Source: Scopulibacillus darangshiensis | Lineage (GTDB): Bacteria > Bacillota > Bacilli > Bacillales > Sporolactobacillaceae | Assembly: GCF_004341035.1 (NCBI RefSeq) | Contig: NZ_SLXK01000009.1 | Coordinates: 1 to 64,000 of the forward strand | DNA: 64,000 bases | Direction of reading: 5' to 3' | Shown: piece after piece, positions 26,796 to 36,170 of the stretch | How the letters are laid out: every line of letters starts with the position of its first letter | Numbering within the stretch: position 1 is the stretch's first letter | Notes under the pieces: generated by a model | Told to the model about the DNA's origin: nothing | What the model saw: only the letters and a program-made list of their open reading frames with translations | The model's database searches: none | Translations under genes and position numbers: made by a program

Positions 26796-26817
26796 CTGAA
26801 GGGGAGATCCCCTTCAG
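26796..26817. terminator. Perfect hairpin downstream of the OLD gene
   Basis: CTGAAGGGG and CCCCTTCAG pair perfectly around AGAT. Only a modest T-rich stretch (GTTGTGTTTTGG) follows on the plus strand. It separates the convergent OLD and lsrF genes. Confidence 0.55.
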
Positions 26818-26887
26818 GGTTGTGTTTTGGATAAATCTGTTGGTTAATATCTATTATGTGGAATAAACTCCCTTCTGTAAATCTTCC

Positions 26888-27682
26888 CTACTCCGCCTTC
26901 ACCCCAGCAACCGACTCATAAAGCTCATGTGCTTTATCCACGGAATATCCCTTTTTGACAATCGAATGAATCGCTTGGATCATGGCGACAGGGTGCTCTG
27001 ATTGCCAGATGTTGCGGCCCATATCAACGCCGGCAGCTCCTTGTGCGATAGCGTTATAGGTGATGTCAAGTGCTTCACGCATGGTGTCGAACTTTGGCCC
27101 GCCGGCAATGACAATCGGTACGGGGCATGTGCTTGTGACTTTTTCGAAATTCTCGCAGTAATACGTTTTGACAATGTCGGCCCCCATTTCGGCGCCAATT
27201 CTTGACGCAAGGGCGAGGAACCGTGTTTCACGTTTTTGCAGTTCTTTTGCTACAGCTGTGATGGCAAGGACGGGGATACCGTAGTCATGGGCTTCAGTGA
27301 CCACATTTGCAAGATTAGTAACAGTTTGTGTTTCATAGTCAGAACCAACAAAAATAGAAACACCCACACCAACAACATTATGGCGGATCGCCTCTTTAAC
27401 AGGGGTTACAAGCCTTTCATTTGCCAAATCCGCTCCAACAACACTGGCGCCGCCGGACACCCGCATGAGCATCGGTTTGCTGCAGTCATCTGGAATGCAC
27501 GAAGTTAGGCTGCCTCTTGTAAGAAAAAGAGAATCAGTAAAAGGCATGAGTTCCTCCACTGTTTCTCCGGGCTTTTCCAGACCGTGGACTGGACCTAGGA
27601 AGTAGCCGTGATCAATAGCCAACATGACAGTTTTCCCATTAGGTAGAATGGTGTTCATTCTATTTTTTAATCCCCAACTCAT
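26888..27682 (-). CDS. lsrF: Phospho-AI-2 aldolase/thiolase LsrF
   Basis: 264 aa, class I aldolase fold. LsrF in enterobacteria transfers an acetyl group from 3-hydroxy-2,4-pentanedione-5-phosphate to coenzyme A, the last step of AI-2 breakdown. Stretches matching E. coli LsrF include GKTVMLAIDHGYFLGPVHGLE, ASRIGAEMGADIVKTYYCE (with the expected catalytic Lys), CPVPIVIAGGPK, GAAGVDMGRNIWQSEHPVAM. The E. coli protein has about 30 extra N-terminal residues. The ATG directly follows the cupin gene's stop codon, with GGGAGTG upstream, so the two are translationally coupled. Confidence 0.93.
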   Translation of the reverse strand: MSWGLKNRMNTILPNGKTVMLAIDHGYFLGPVHGLEKPGETVEELMPFTDSLFLTRGSLTSCIPDDCSKPMLMRVSGGASVVGADLANERLVTPVKEAIRHNVVGVGVSIFVGSDYETQTVTNLANVVTEAHDYGIPVLAITAVAKELQKRETRFLALASRIGAEMGADIVKTYYCENFEKVTSTCPVPIVIAGGPKFDTMREALDITYNAIAQGAAGVDMGRNIWQSEHPVAMIQAIHSIVKKGYSVDKAHELYESVAGVKAE

Positions 27683-28051
27683 TTATTCTTCACTCCCATG
27701 TAATTTTGGATTATCAACATTAATTGAATCCCTTGCCTCAATATGAGGTGATTTTATAAAAACAGCCTTGAAATCTTGCTCGGAACTGTTTATCAAATAA
27801 TGTGATTCTGTTGGTCTAACTTGGAGCATATCACCTTGCTTCATCGGTACATGATGATCATTTATATAAAAATCAATAGCCCCTTCTAATACATAAAAGA
27901 TTTCTTCACATGTTGTATGATAATGGTTTTGAAAGTCTTGGCCTGGTTTGAGTACAACGACTCCGACATCAACGTTCGGTCCTTTTGTTAAATATTTGGG
28001 ACCGTTATCGCCAAATCGAAAACTACGTTCATGCTCACCTACTTTAAACAT
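27683..28051 (-). CDS. Cupin-domain protein of the lsr locus
   Basis: 122-aa single-domain cupin. Cupin motif 1 reads HYHTTCEEIFYVLEG (two His and a Glu as metal ligands) and motif 2 reads MKQGDMLQVRPTESHYL (final His). Enterobacterial lsr operons have the ABM-type isomerase LsrG in this pathway. No LsrG-like gene is visible here, so this cupin, sandwiched between lsrK and lsrF, may do the P-DPD isomerisation or act on another AI-2 breakdown product; this is inference. The annotated start is the second ATG, since AAAGGAG touches the first one at 28060 but is well spaced for 28051. Confidence 0.85.
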   Translation of the reverse strand: MFKVGEHERSFRFGDNGPKYLTKGPNVDVGVVVLKPGQDFQNHYHTTCEEIFYVLEGAIDFYINDHHVPMKQGDMLQVRPTESHYLINSSEQDFKAVFIKSPHIEARDSINVDNPKLHGSEE

Positions 28052-28073
28052 ACCAGTCATCTCCTTTCATATT

Positions 28074-29633
28074 TTATAATCCAGGTGCTTTCCACATATG
28101 CTCAGTTAGACCGGCATCGGAAAGCTCAAGCTGCTTTTTATAAACAGTTCGCCATTTTTCGTAATAGCCTTTGTACGCTTCATGATTTTCCATGTTTGGC
28201 TGATGCAATCTCTCCCATTTAACAGCTTTTTTTATCCCCTCATTTATATTTTTGAATAACCCTACACCGACGCCAGCCATAATGGCGGTTCCTAATGCAG
28301 CTGCCTCCTTTTCAACAGGTATTTTTACCGGAACGCCTAGAACGTCAGACAGCGTTTGGCTCCATAGCTCGCCCTTTGCGGCACCGCCGGCGAAAATGAC
28401 TTCCTCCGGAAAATAACCTGTGGCTTCCTCAATAAGTTTCAAATTTCCTAAAGTCGTAAAAGCGGCATTTTCCTGTATGGATCTAAAAATTTCCTTTTTA
28501 CCGCACTTTTGTGGTTCAAGACTTAGGTTCAAGAAAGAGGGCGAAGCGTGCCGCCAGGAAATATAATTCATGACATCGGAAAAAATAGGGATGATGCCGT
28601 GTGATCCAATTGGGACGTCTTTTGCTTTTTCTTCTAGGATAGCGTAGGCGTCTCTGCCTGTTCTTGTTGCCTCTATTTTTTCTTCCGCACAAAAAGCATC
28701 GCGGAACCATCTCATTACAAGACCCGGGAAAAAGGAAATCGTTTCAACTTGCCAAAGGTCTTTTACTGCATGACAGTTAATACGTATACGACACTGTGCA
28801 TCTATTGCTGGTTTTCCGACATTGACTTCCTGCTGCCAGAAACTCCCCCCGCAGACAAATACTTGCCCTTCACTAATTGAGCCTGCTCCAACAGAGGCTA
28901 ATTGAGCATCACCGCCGCCGCTAACAACTGGTATACCAACATACAAGCCAGTCTGCCTTGCTGCTTCCGCTGTTACCGAACCTAGCATTACCCCGGCTTC
29001 ATTAACTGGGGGGAGAAGTGAATCCTTAATACCGCAAAGGTCCATAATCGTTGAACGCCAATTTCTTTCTTGCAAATGGAATATTCCAGTTGTACAACCG
29101 TTCGAAGGATCAACTTGCAGCTCTCCAGTTAACTTATATAGGATCCAATCATTGAGCATCGTAATAGAAGCGGCTTTTTCATAAAGGACTGGTTTATTGC
29201 GTTTTAACCATAAAAGTCTCGGCAGTGCACCAAGGGCGAAAGTTTGACCTGAAAGATTGTAAATCTTTTGTTCAAGCTCTGGGTCCTTCTGTTTTAGAAG
29301 CATCACCTCTTCGAAGGCGCGCGCATCGACATTTGCACAGGCCCATATCTCATTTCCTTTATCATCATAGAGTACAAAGCCTTCACGCATACTCGTTGCA
29401 CTAATTGCTTTTATACCATCAGCTTGTAAGTTAGATTGTCTAAGAATCTCTGAAATACACAGCTTTATAATTTCCCAGTTTCGTACATAGTCAAAATCCA
29501 TTGAACCCGGGTACGCGGGGTCGGGCCGATGCTCCCATTCATATTGGGAACAAGCTACTTGTTTGCCGCCCGTGTCATATAAAACACCCCGGACACTTCC
29601 AGTTCCAGCGTCAAACGCCAGAATATAGTCCAT
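28074..29633 (-). CDS. lsrK: Autoinducer-2 kinase LsrK (FGGY family)
   Basis: 519 aa. FGGY carbohydrate kinase; LsrK phosphorylates imported AI-2 (DPD) at C5, trapping it in the cell. Evidence: N-terminal ATPase motif ILAFDAGTGSVRGVLYD, SATSMREGFVLYD, NDWILYKLTGE, SGGGDAQLASVGAG, and C-terminal IFAGGAAKGELWSQTLSDVLG with AALGTAIMAG. The start is set at 29633 by AAGGAGGTGGATCAAC immediately upstream; it overlaps the end of lsrR by 23 bases. A longer frame from 29678 has no such site. Assignment to LsrK rather than another FGGY kinase rests on the neighbouring lsrR, lsrF and lsrACDB. Confidence 0.92.
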   Translation of the reverse strand: MDYILAFDAGTGSVRGVLYDTGGKQVACSQYEWEHRPDPAYPGSMDFDYVRNWEIIKLCISEILRQSNLQADGIKAISATSMREGFVLYDDKGNEIWACANVDARAFEEVMLLKQKDPELEQKIYNLSGQTFALGALPRLLWLKRNKPVLYEKAASITMLNDWILYKLTGELQVDPSNGCTTGIFHLQERNWRSTIMDLCGIKDSLLPPVNEAGVMLGSVTAEAARQTGLYVGIPVVSGGGDAQLASVGAGSISEGQVFVCGGSFWQQEVNVGKPAIDAQCRIRINCHAVKDLWQVETISFFPGLVMRWFRDAFCAEEKIEATRTGRDAYAILEEKAKDVPIGSHGIIPIFSDVMNYISWRHASPSFLNLSLEPQKCGKKEIFRSIQENAAFTTLGNLKLIEEATGYFPEEVIFAGGAAKGELWSQTLSDVLGVPVKIPVEKEAAALGTAIMAGVGVGLFKNINEGIKKAVKWERLHQPNMENHEAYKGYYEKWRTVYKKQLELSDAGLTEHMWKAPGL

Positions 29634-30576
29634 GTTGATCCACCTCCTTAGAGATAAGTGACGAAGCTGTCTTTTCATCAGTTATAAGTGTTTGGATATA
29701 ACCGCCCCTTAGAGCGGAGCCAATTGCGTCAATCTTTGATGCGCCTCCGGCAACAGCAATGACATTTTTCATCTCTCTTAATTTAGTAATTGAGGTTCCG
29801 ATCAAACGCTCATGATGCGGCAACTGCAGTTCCTTGCCGTTTTCTTCAAAGAATTGACCAAGAATATCACCAACTGCCCCTTGTTGTTCCATGTATTTAA
29901 ATTCGTTAATGGTCATTTTTTCTTCTCTAATAAGTGTTGCATCGGGTTTCAATCCGCCGACACCCACAATCACATACTTAGATAATAATGCGAGGTCCAG
30001 AATCGTTCCTACAGAAGGTTCGGATAAAAGGCTTTGTGCCATATTGGCTGTAGAGGCTAGAAAGGGTGCTGGAATGATGTGTATTCGGCCATGAAATTTA
30101 TCCAAACCTCCATCTCCAAGATTGCCGCCTTTTTGCAAATAATAATTGACACCACCTGTTAAAGTGACAAGTGATACCTCACTGTTCGGTTCAATTGAAA
30201 GATGTTCAATGGTGTGTGATACAGCTTCTCCCCAACCCAAACCAATCAAGTCATTTGGCTCAAGCTTGCCTTCAATATATTGCGCAGCAGCTTTTCCCAA
30301 AGACTCACTTAAATTCTTTTTAGGTGTAGGTATGACAAATGCATTAGCTAGCTGGAAAGTCTCTTTCAATTGATTTTCTATGCCGAGGCAGTTTGTTCCA
30401 TTTCCCTTAATGTTAATCTGCACAATACCTTCCGTGCGCGCCTTATCAAGAAGCCGCACAACTTTGTTCCGCGATAGATCTAGTAATTCAGCAATTTCAC
30501 TTTGAGTTAATTGGTCTTTGTAATAGTACCAAGCCACTTTAATCATCAAGTTCATGGCATAATCATCGGTTTTCAT
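29611..30576 (-). CDS. lsrR: Transcriptional regulator LsrR (SorC/DeoR type)
   Basis: 321 aa. The N-terminal helix-turn-helix (about 8-55: VAWYYYKDQLTQSEIAELLD, LSRNKVVRLL) is followed by a SorC-type sugar-phosphate-binding domain (LIGLGWGEAVSHTIEHL, VSLVTLTGGVNY, VIVGVGGLKPDATL, NVIAVAGGASKIDAI). LsrR represses lsr operons until phospho-AI-2 binds. It heads the leftward lsrRK-cupin-lsrF operon and is divergent from lsrA, so one intergenic region can control both. GAGGTGGG precedes the ATG. Confidence 0.9.
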   Translation of the reverse strand: MKTDDYAMNLMIKVAWYYYKDQLTQSEIAELLDLSRNKVVRLLDKARTEGIVQINIKGNGTNCLGIENQLKETFQLANAFVIPTPKKNLSESLGKAAAQYIEGKLEPNDLIGLGWGEAVSHTIEHLSIEPNSEVSLVTLTGGVNYYLQKGGNLGDGGLDKFHGRIHIIPAPFLASTANMAQSLLSEPSVGTILDLALLSKYVIVGVGGLKPDATLIREEKMTINEFKYMEQQGAVGDILGQFFEENGKELQLPHHERLIGTSITKLREMKNVIAVAGGASKIDAIGSALRGGYIQTLITDEKTASSLISKEVDQHGLYSGV

Positions 30577-30605
30577 TTGTTACCCACCTCTCAAAAGACC
30601 AGCAC

Positions 30606-30621
30606 TTAAACAAAGGTTTAA
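30606..30621. promoter_or_regulatory. Candidate LsrR operator 1 (TTAAAC-AAAG-GTTTAA)
   Basis: Perfect inverted repeat with 6-bp arms and a 4-base centre, 30 bp upstream of lsrR in the lsrR-lsrA intergenic region. Role inferred from position. Confidence 0.45.
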
Positions 30622-30649
30622 TCAAAAATTTAATATCATATCTTTTGTC

Positions 30650-30671
30650 CAACTAGGCTTAGCTCTAGTTG
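30650..30671. promoter_or_regulatory. Candidate LsrR operator 2 (CAACTAG-N8-CTAGTTG)
   Basis: Perfect inverted repeat with 7-bp arms and an 8-base centre, in the middle of the divergent lsrR-lsrA region. Its length suits a SorC-family tetramer half-site. Role inferred. Confidence 0.45.
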
Positions 30672-30834
30672 CCCGCAAGATATCTGTAATTGATTCATAT
30701 TAATTGAATAGCAAAAACATGTTTCTTTTATCCAAAAAGCAAACAAAATTTTATGGCGTGAAAAAAAGTCCGGAATTTAGGCAAGATTATTCCTCGCGAC
30801 AATATATTTATTTAGTAAAAGGCAGGTGAGAGTG

Positions 30835-32355
30835 ATGGACTATGATGAAAGCCCTGTTCTAATGAAGATGAAGACGGTCTTTAAAGCATTTGCCAGCCAG
30901 CCAGTTCTCCAGGGGGTGAGTCTTTCCTTAAATCATGGGGAAATTTTAGCCCTCATTGGTGGTAATGGTGCTGGAAAGTCGACACTTATGAAAATCATTG
31001 CAGGGCTGTACAAGGCAGATTCAGGTGACATCGAGATAGAAGGTGAGGAAGTTAAATTTTCGGCACCGGCAGATGCCCATAAAAAAGGTGTTTATCTTGT
31101 TCCACAGGAACCCATGATTTTTCCAAACATGACGATTGAAGAGAATATTATGATTGGAATGCCTGTTCCTCCGGGTGTTGTGCGGAAGAGGATAAAAGAT
31201 GAAGTCAAAAGGTTGGATTGGCATTTAGACACTGAGCGACTGGCGTCAACTTTGTCTATTGCAGAGCAGCAGCTAGTTGAAATTTTACGAGGACTGGTCC
31301 GCCAGGCTGACATTCTCATTCTTGATGAGCCAACATCAACACTGACATTTGGAGAAATCAATTCACTGTTTAAAATAGTTAATTCGTTAACTAAAGAGGG
31401 ATTGGGCGTTATTTATATCACACACCGATTTTCTGAAATATTCCAATTAGCTGATTCAGTAGCTGTCTTAAGGGGCGGTGTGATTTCATTACAAGGACCA
31501 GTTACTGATTTTACCTATAAGAAGCTGGTCGAGGCGCTCATGCCGATCGATAAAAGGTCTAGCGGGTCTGAGGAAAATCACCATAGTTCGATGGCGAATA
31601 CTGCCATGTCAACAAATGAACAGCCGATTCTATCCGTTCATAAACTTTTTGGAGAGCGCTTTCATGATGTTTCATTTGACCTTTTCCCTGGAGAAATTCT
31701 TGGCGTTGCGGGCGTTGTAGGAGCAGGCAGAACTGAATTGGCCGAAGCAATATTTGGCCTCGCGCCATGGACTTCAGGGACTGTGACATTGCTTGGTGAC
31801 CCGATAGCAAAAAAGTCGATTCGCACAAGGATGAACAAAGGGCTTGTTTATGTACCCGAAGACCGCCATTCTCATGGGGTGTTTAGGATCGCATCCATTA
31901 AAAAAAATATGACATCAACGATCCTTCATCGATTCAAAAGCATCTTTTTACCTTTCAAAAAGGAAAAAGAAATAACGCAGGAATATATGTCCGCTCTAGA
32001 AATAAAGTCGGTTGGGGAGAATGCCGAATTATCTTCGCTATCAGGCGGCAATCAGCAAAAGGTTGTCTTGGCAAAATATCTTGTAACCCATCCTAAAGTG
32101 ATTATCTTAGATGAACCGACGCGCGGCATTGATGCAGGCTCCAGGGAGGATATTTATAAAATCATAACTGAGTTACAAAGTAATGGGCTTTCAGTCATGT
32201 TGATTTCTTCAGATATTGAAGAAGTGGTGCGCTTATCAGACCGTGTTTTGGTCATGTATGAAGGGCGTATTGAAAGAATCATAAAAAAACAGGATCTCTC
32301 AATAGATGCCATTACCAGTGCAGCCTTTGGTGTTAAGAAAGAGGTGGTCACATAA
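30835..32355 (+). CDS. lsrA: AI-2 ABC transporter ATPase LsrA
   Basis: 506 aa, dual ABC cassettes. The first has Walker A GGNGAGKST, LSIAEQQLVEILRG and LILDEPTSTLTF, ending in an ITHRF switch. The second has a modified loop GVVGAGRTELAEAI, YVPEDRHSHGVF, signature LSGGNQQKVVLAKY and IILDEPTRGID. It energises AI-2 import through LsrC and LsrD. I use ATG 30835, with GGCAGGTG six bases upstream; an upstream GTG adds three residues. The 3' end overlaps lsrC (TAATG). Confidence 0.91.
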   Translation: MDYDESPVLMKMKTVFKAFASQPVLQGVSLSLNHGEILALIGGNGAGKSTLMKIIAGLYKADSGDIEIEGEEVKFSAPADAHKKGVYLVPQEPMIFPNMTIEENIMIGMPVPPGVVRKRIKDEVKRLDWHLDTERLASTLSIAEQQLVEILRGLVRQADILILDEPTSTLTFGEINSLFKIVNSLTKEGLGVIYITHRFSEIFQLADSVAVLRGGVISLQGPVTDFTYKKLVEALMPIDKRSSGSEENHHSSMANTAMSTNEQPILSVHKLFGERFHDVSFDLFPGEILGVAGVVGAGRTELAEAIFGLAPWTSGTVTLLGDPIAKKSIRTRMNKGLVYVPEDRHSHGVFRIASIKKNMTSTILHRFKSIFLPFKKEKEITQEYMSALEIKSVGENAELSSLSGGNQQKVVLAKYLVTHPKVIILDEPTRGIDAGSREDIYKIITELQSNGLSVMLISSDIEEVVRLSDRVLVMYEGRIERIIKKQDLSIDAITSAAFGVKKEVVT

Positions 32356-33392
32356 TGCCATTTATTATAAAGCTAATTAAGGCTAGAGAAGTGTCTATTA
32401 TGATCTTTATGGCTGCTTTTTTTATCATTGCCGGGGCAATCAATCCGGAATTTCTAACAGGAAGTTCCCTTTCACTGTTATTAAAAAGCAGTATGATTCT
32501 CCTTCTATTGGCTATTGGCCAATCCTTTGTCCTTATTACAGGAGATATTGATGTGTCAGTTGGGTCGACTATGGGTTTGTCCGCTGCCGTTTGCGGGGCC
32601 CTTCTTGTAAATGGCATACCTTTTTGGGGGATGTGCCTTGCTGTATTAATGGTGGGGCTTATCATTGGATTTATTAATGGCGTTGGTGTCGCCCAATTTA
32701 GGGTGCCGGCCATTATTATGACACTCGGGATGCTTGGAATAATCAGGGGTGCCATGTTGATTTTTACTGGCGGGAAATGGATAGAAGATATTCCAAATTA
32801 TTATAAAAAGCTTTCGAGTTTAGATTTTTTGGGATTAAACTTAGCTGTTTGGATAGGCCTTGTAATAATGGTTATCATCCATTTGATTTTGACTAGAACA
32901 AAGTTCGGTCGAAACTTTTTTGCGGTAGGAGACAATGTGGAAGGGGCAAGAATGGTCGGGCTCCCTGTCAAAAGGGTGAAAATTCTTGCATTTATGTTTT
33001 CTGGTATCTCAGCTTCGTTTGCTGCCTTAATTTTCGTTATGAACATCGGGTTTATTCCTAATGAGACAGGAAGCGGCATTGAACTTCAGGTTATTGCAGC
33101 AGCTGTTTTAGGAGGAGTAAGTCTTACCGGGGGTGTGGGATCGGTTATAGGTGCAGGACTAGGTGCAGTGTTCTTAACAACGATAAGCAGTTCACTTGTT
33201 TATATGAAGGTTCCGGCTTACTGGAATAACACTATATCGGGTTTCCTCCTATTAATCATTGTGGTGGGTGATGCTAAGCTCTCACAATTTGTTAAAAATC
33301 GAACATCCCGCAAAAGTAAATTTAACAAACCGGTTGAATTGGATGGGAAAGAAGGTGATAGCCATGCAAAATCTAATAAGGTACTTATGTAA
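32355..33392 (+). CDS. lsrC: AI-2 ABC transporter permease LsrC
   Basis: 345 aa, BPD_transp_2 family with about nine or ten membrane helices. The motif LITGDIDVSVGSTMGLSAAV follows LLLAIGQSFV, and the late loop is AAAVLGGVSLTGGVGSVIG. The TAATG overlap with lsrA and GAGGTGG upstream give a coupled start. The C-terminal ~30 residues are polar and overlap the lsrD start. Confidence 0.9.
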   Translation: MPFIIKLIKAREVSIMIFMAAFFIIAGAINPEFLTGSSLSLLLKSSMILLLLAIGQSFVLITGDIDVSVGSTMGLSAAVCGALLVNGIPFWGMCLAVLMVGLIIGFINGVGVAQFRVPAIIMTLGMLGIIRGAMLIFTGGKWIEDIPNYYKKLSSLDFLGLNLAVWIGLVIMVIIHLILTRTKFGRNFFAVGDNVEGARMVGLPVKRVKILAFMFSGISASFAALIFVMNIGFIPNETGSGIELQVIAAAVLGGVSLTGGVGSVIGAGLGAVFLTTISSSLVYMKVPAYWNNTISGFLLLIIVVGDAKLSQFVKNRTSRKSKFNKPVELDGKEGDSHAKSNKVLM

Positions 33393-34377
33393 ATGGGAGC
33401 TGGCACTCGTTCTTCTTTTAATTATAGAATTGATCGTATTTGGCTCAATCACACCGGGATTTCTTAATGTGGGAAATATTTTATATAGCTTAAATGACTT
33501 CGTATATATTGGCATTGCAGCGATACCGATGACCTATGTCATTTTAACCGGAGGAATTGATGTTTCGGTTGGAGCTGTTATGGGACTATCATCGATTACA
33601 GCGGGAGTGATATGGAGCCATGGAGCAAACATTTGGATTGCGGTTATTATTGCGTTATTAGCAACTGTAGTAGGAGGGCTTATTAATGGGTTGATAGTTG
33701 CCTTCACCGGGGTTCAACCACTTGTTGTCACTTTGGGAACAATGTTTTTGTACTCCGGAATAGCTTTGGTTATTTCAGGTGGATCAAGTGCAAGCGGTTA
33801 TGAAGGGATAAGCGGCTTCCCGGAAAATTTCGTTCAGTTAGCAAACAGTACAATTCTAGGGATCCCAAACCCTATTATACTTCTAATCATATTAATGGCT
33901 TTCTTTGGGGCAGTCCTTCATTTTACACCCTATGGAAGACATGTTGTTTTAGTAGGGATCAATATTAAGGCTGCCAGATACAGCGGCATCCGGACAAGGT
34001 GGACAGTAGTGAGCACGTACCTATTAGCTGGTTTGGGAGGTGGTCTTGGTGGATTGATTTTAACTTCCTATTTTGGTTCAGCACGGTCTGACTTAGGATC
34101 GGAAGCCATTTTACCTGTTATCACAGCAGTGGTTTTGGGAGGAACGAGTATTTTTGGCGGTAAAGGAAGCGTTATTGGCACAGCTATTGCAAGTATTGTT
34201 ATTGGATTTTCTCAGTACGGTCTACAGATGGCAAGTATGTCAAGTGAGCAAACAAGTGTCGTTATTGGGGTGTTACTAATTCTTGCTGTTGTAATGAGGC
34301 AAGGAAATTGGCGGGAAATAAAAAGAAGGCTGGTTTCAAAGAAAATACCTGATAACTCAAAAAGGGGTGCTGTCTAA
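33364..34377 (+). CDS. lsrD: AI-2 ABC transporter permease LsrD
   Basis: 337 aa, second BPD_transp_2 permease. Motifs: [40 protein letters not shown] and [17 protein letters not shown]. The frame is open further upstream, but ATG 33364 has GAAGGTGAT seven bases before it and gives the family's usual N-terminus (short, then a membrane helix). It overlaps lsrC by 29 bases and lsrB by TAATG. Confidence 0.9.
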   Translation: MQNLIRYLCKWELALVLLLIIELIVFGSITPGFLNVGNILYSLNDFVYIGIAAIPMTYVILTGGIDVSVGAVMGLSSITAGVIWSHGANIWIAVIIALLATVVGGLINGLIVAFTGVQPLVVTLGTMFLYSGIALVISGGSSASGYEGISGFPENFVQLANSTILGIPNPIILLIILMAFFGAVLHFTPYGRHVVLVGINIKAARYSGIRTRWTVVSTYLLAGLGGGLGGLILTSYFGSARSDLGSEAILPVITAVVLGGTSIFGGKGSVIGTAIASIVIGFSQYGLQMASMSSEQTSVVIGVLLILAVVMRQGNWREIKRRLVSKKIPDNSKRGAV

Positions 34378-35453
34378 TGAGGGGAAAAAACGGGTTAGTT
34401 TTGATTCTTGTCGTTATGTTATTTGTTGGTATTATAACTGGTTGCGGTGCAAATAAAGGTTCCTCTAGTTCAGCGGGGTCAAATACGGAAAAAAAGGAGA
34501 GGAAGGATGTTAAATTAGCTTTTATTCCTAAACTGACAGGGGTTGGATTCTTTACCTCGGGCGGTGAGGGAGCGAAGGAGATGGCGGATAGCCTGGGAGT
34601 TAAGTTGAAATATGATGGTCCGACAGAAGCTACCGTAGCAGGGCAGGTGCAATATATTAATAGGTTTGTGAATCAAGGTTATGATGCGATTATGGTGTCG
34701 TCTACCTCTGTTGATGGATTAAATCAAGCATTGGATCGAGCCAAAAAACGAGGGGTTAAAGTCCTAACTTGGGACTCTGATGTTAACCCAAAGCACCGCA
34801 ATTTTTATATCGATCAAGGGACACCTGATCAATTGGGTGAACTGCTTGTAAAAATGACAGCAGATCAGGTTGATGATAAAGCTAGAGTTGCCTTTTTCTA
34901 TTCGAGTCCAACTGTAACCGACCAAAATCAGTGGGTTAAGAAAGCAAAAAAAATTATTGCTGAGAAACACCCGGGATGGGAAATTGTAACGACCCAATAT
35001 GGTGAAAATAACGCTCAGAAATCCCTTTCTGTCGGAGAAAGCATCTTAAAAACATATCCAGATATTGATGCTGTTATCTGTCCAGATGCCACAGCACTTC
35101 CGGCAATGGCTCAAGCCACCGAAAATCAGGGCAAAGGCGGTAAAGTAGCGATCACGGGTTTCTCCACACCGAATGTTATGAGGGATTTTGTTAAACGCGG
35201 CACGGTTAAACAGTTTGGACTATGGGATGTTAAAAAACAAGGGGCATTAGCTGCTTATGTGGCGTATCTAATGACTGCAGAGGGCAAAAATCTGAAAGTC
35301 GGTGACAGCTTTAATGTCCCAGGTATTGGCAAAGTAAAAATTCAACCGAATACGATCCAAGGCTACAAATATACCGCAAAAGACAGCGGCATTATTCTAC
35401 TGCCTGAGAGAGTTATTTTTACAAAGGATAATATTGATGATTATGATTTTTAA
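34377..35453 (+). CDS. lsrB: AI-2-binding lipoprotein LsrB
   Basis: 358 aa. Lipoprotein signal with lipobox ITGC and Cys23. The mature part closely follows Salmonella Lsr[68 protein letters not shown] and [20 protein letters not shown]. The six AI-2 contacts known from Salmonella (Lys35, Asp116, Asp166, Gln167, Pro220, Ala222) all appear conserved: Lys in FIPK, the Asp in TWDSD, the Asp-Gln in TVTDQ, and Pro and Ala in CPDATALP. It is thus probably a true AI-2 receptor rather than a ribose or rhamnose relative. It closes the lsrACDB operon. Confidence 0.94.
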   Translation: MRGKNGLVLILVVMLFVGIITGCGANKGSSSSAGSNTEKKERKDVKLAFIPKLTGVGFFTSGGEGAKEMADSLGVKLKYDGPTEATVAGQVQYINRFVNQGYDAIMVSSTSVDGLNQALDRAKKRGVKVLTWDSDVNPKHRNFYIDQGTPDQLGELLVKMTADQVDDKARVAFFYSSPTVTDQNQWVKKAKKIIAEKHPGWEIVTTQYGENNAQKSLSVGESILKTYPDIDAVICPDATALPAMAQATENQGKGGKVAITGFSTPNVMRDFVKRGTVKQFGLWDVKKQGALAAYVAYLMTAEGKNLKVGDSFNVPGIGKVKIQPNTIQGYKYTAKDSGIILLPERVIFTKDNIDDYDF

Positions 35454-35487
35454 TGTACTAATTGTAAGTTGAATATAAAAAATAAAC

Positions 35488-35521
35488 AACCCGTGAAGAA
35501 TGCCTTCACGGGTTTCATTTT
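35488..35521 (+). terminator. Terminator of lsrACDB
   Basis: AACCCGTGAAG (35488-35498) and CTTCACGGGTT (35504-35514) pair perfectly around a 5-base loop, followed by TCATTTT. Confidence 0.88.
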
Positions 35522-36170
35522 GTGTCAGGTACTGGAGGACGAAGGGTTTGCGGTCGAGCGGGGTGTCGGCGGTATAGAAACAGCATTTATAGGGACGTTT
35601 GGCAGTGGTAAACCTGTTATCGCCATATTAGGGGAATTTGATGCCTTATCCGGACTGAGCCAAAAGAGGGGAGCGACATTCTATGAACCCGTTATTCCCA
35701 ATGGAAACGGTCATGGTTGCGGGCATAATCTCTTGGGAACAGCTCCTCTTGCAGCAGTTGTTGCATTGAAGCAATATATGGAAGAGCATAATATGGAAGG
35801 AACGATTCGGTATTATGGCTGTCCGGGCGAAGAAGGCGGTTCTGGAAAAACATATATGGCTAGAGCGGGGCTGTTTGACGATGCGGATGCTGCCTTAACG
35901 TGGCATCCTGAGTCATTTAGCGGCATCTTTTCATTAACAACGCTAGCCAATTATCAAGTCTATTATAAATTTAAAGGGGTTGCCTCACATGCCGCGAATT
36001 CTCCCCATCTGGGAAGAAGCGCATTGGACGCTGTTGAATTAATGAATGTCGGCGCCAACTATCTTAGGGAACATATCTTGCCTGATGCCAGGCTCCATTA
36101 CTCTGTTATTAATGCCGGTGGCATCTCTCCAAATGTGGTACAAAGAGAGGCGGAGGTCTTGTACTTGTGA
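35522..36170 (+). pseudogene. Remnant of an M20 amidohydrolase (AbgB-like)
   Basis: The frame encodes the central part of an M20-type amidohydrolase of the p-aminobenzoyl-glutamate hydrolase class. Visible parts are AILGEFDALSGLSQ, the metal-site GNGHGCGHNLLGTA and GCPGEEGGSGKTYMA, then the dimerisation-domain start VYYKFKGVASHAANSP. Family members have roughly 450-480 residues. About 35-40 N-terminal residues are missing, and the frame stops after VQREAEVLYL with nearly half the protein lost. The open frame extends back to 35469 through the lsrB terminator, which shows that the start is not original. It is almost certainly non-functional. Confidence 0.85.

Noticed and set aside
33259-33363. 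35-residue extension of LsrD
   Set aside because: It is the lsrC coding sequence read in another frame; a good ribosome binding site exists at ATG 33364.
35469-36170. Intact 233-aa amidohydrolase gene
   Set aside because: The proposed start lies upstream of the lsrB terminator hairpin, which would be inside the coding region, and both ends of the family domain are missing.
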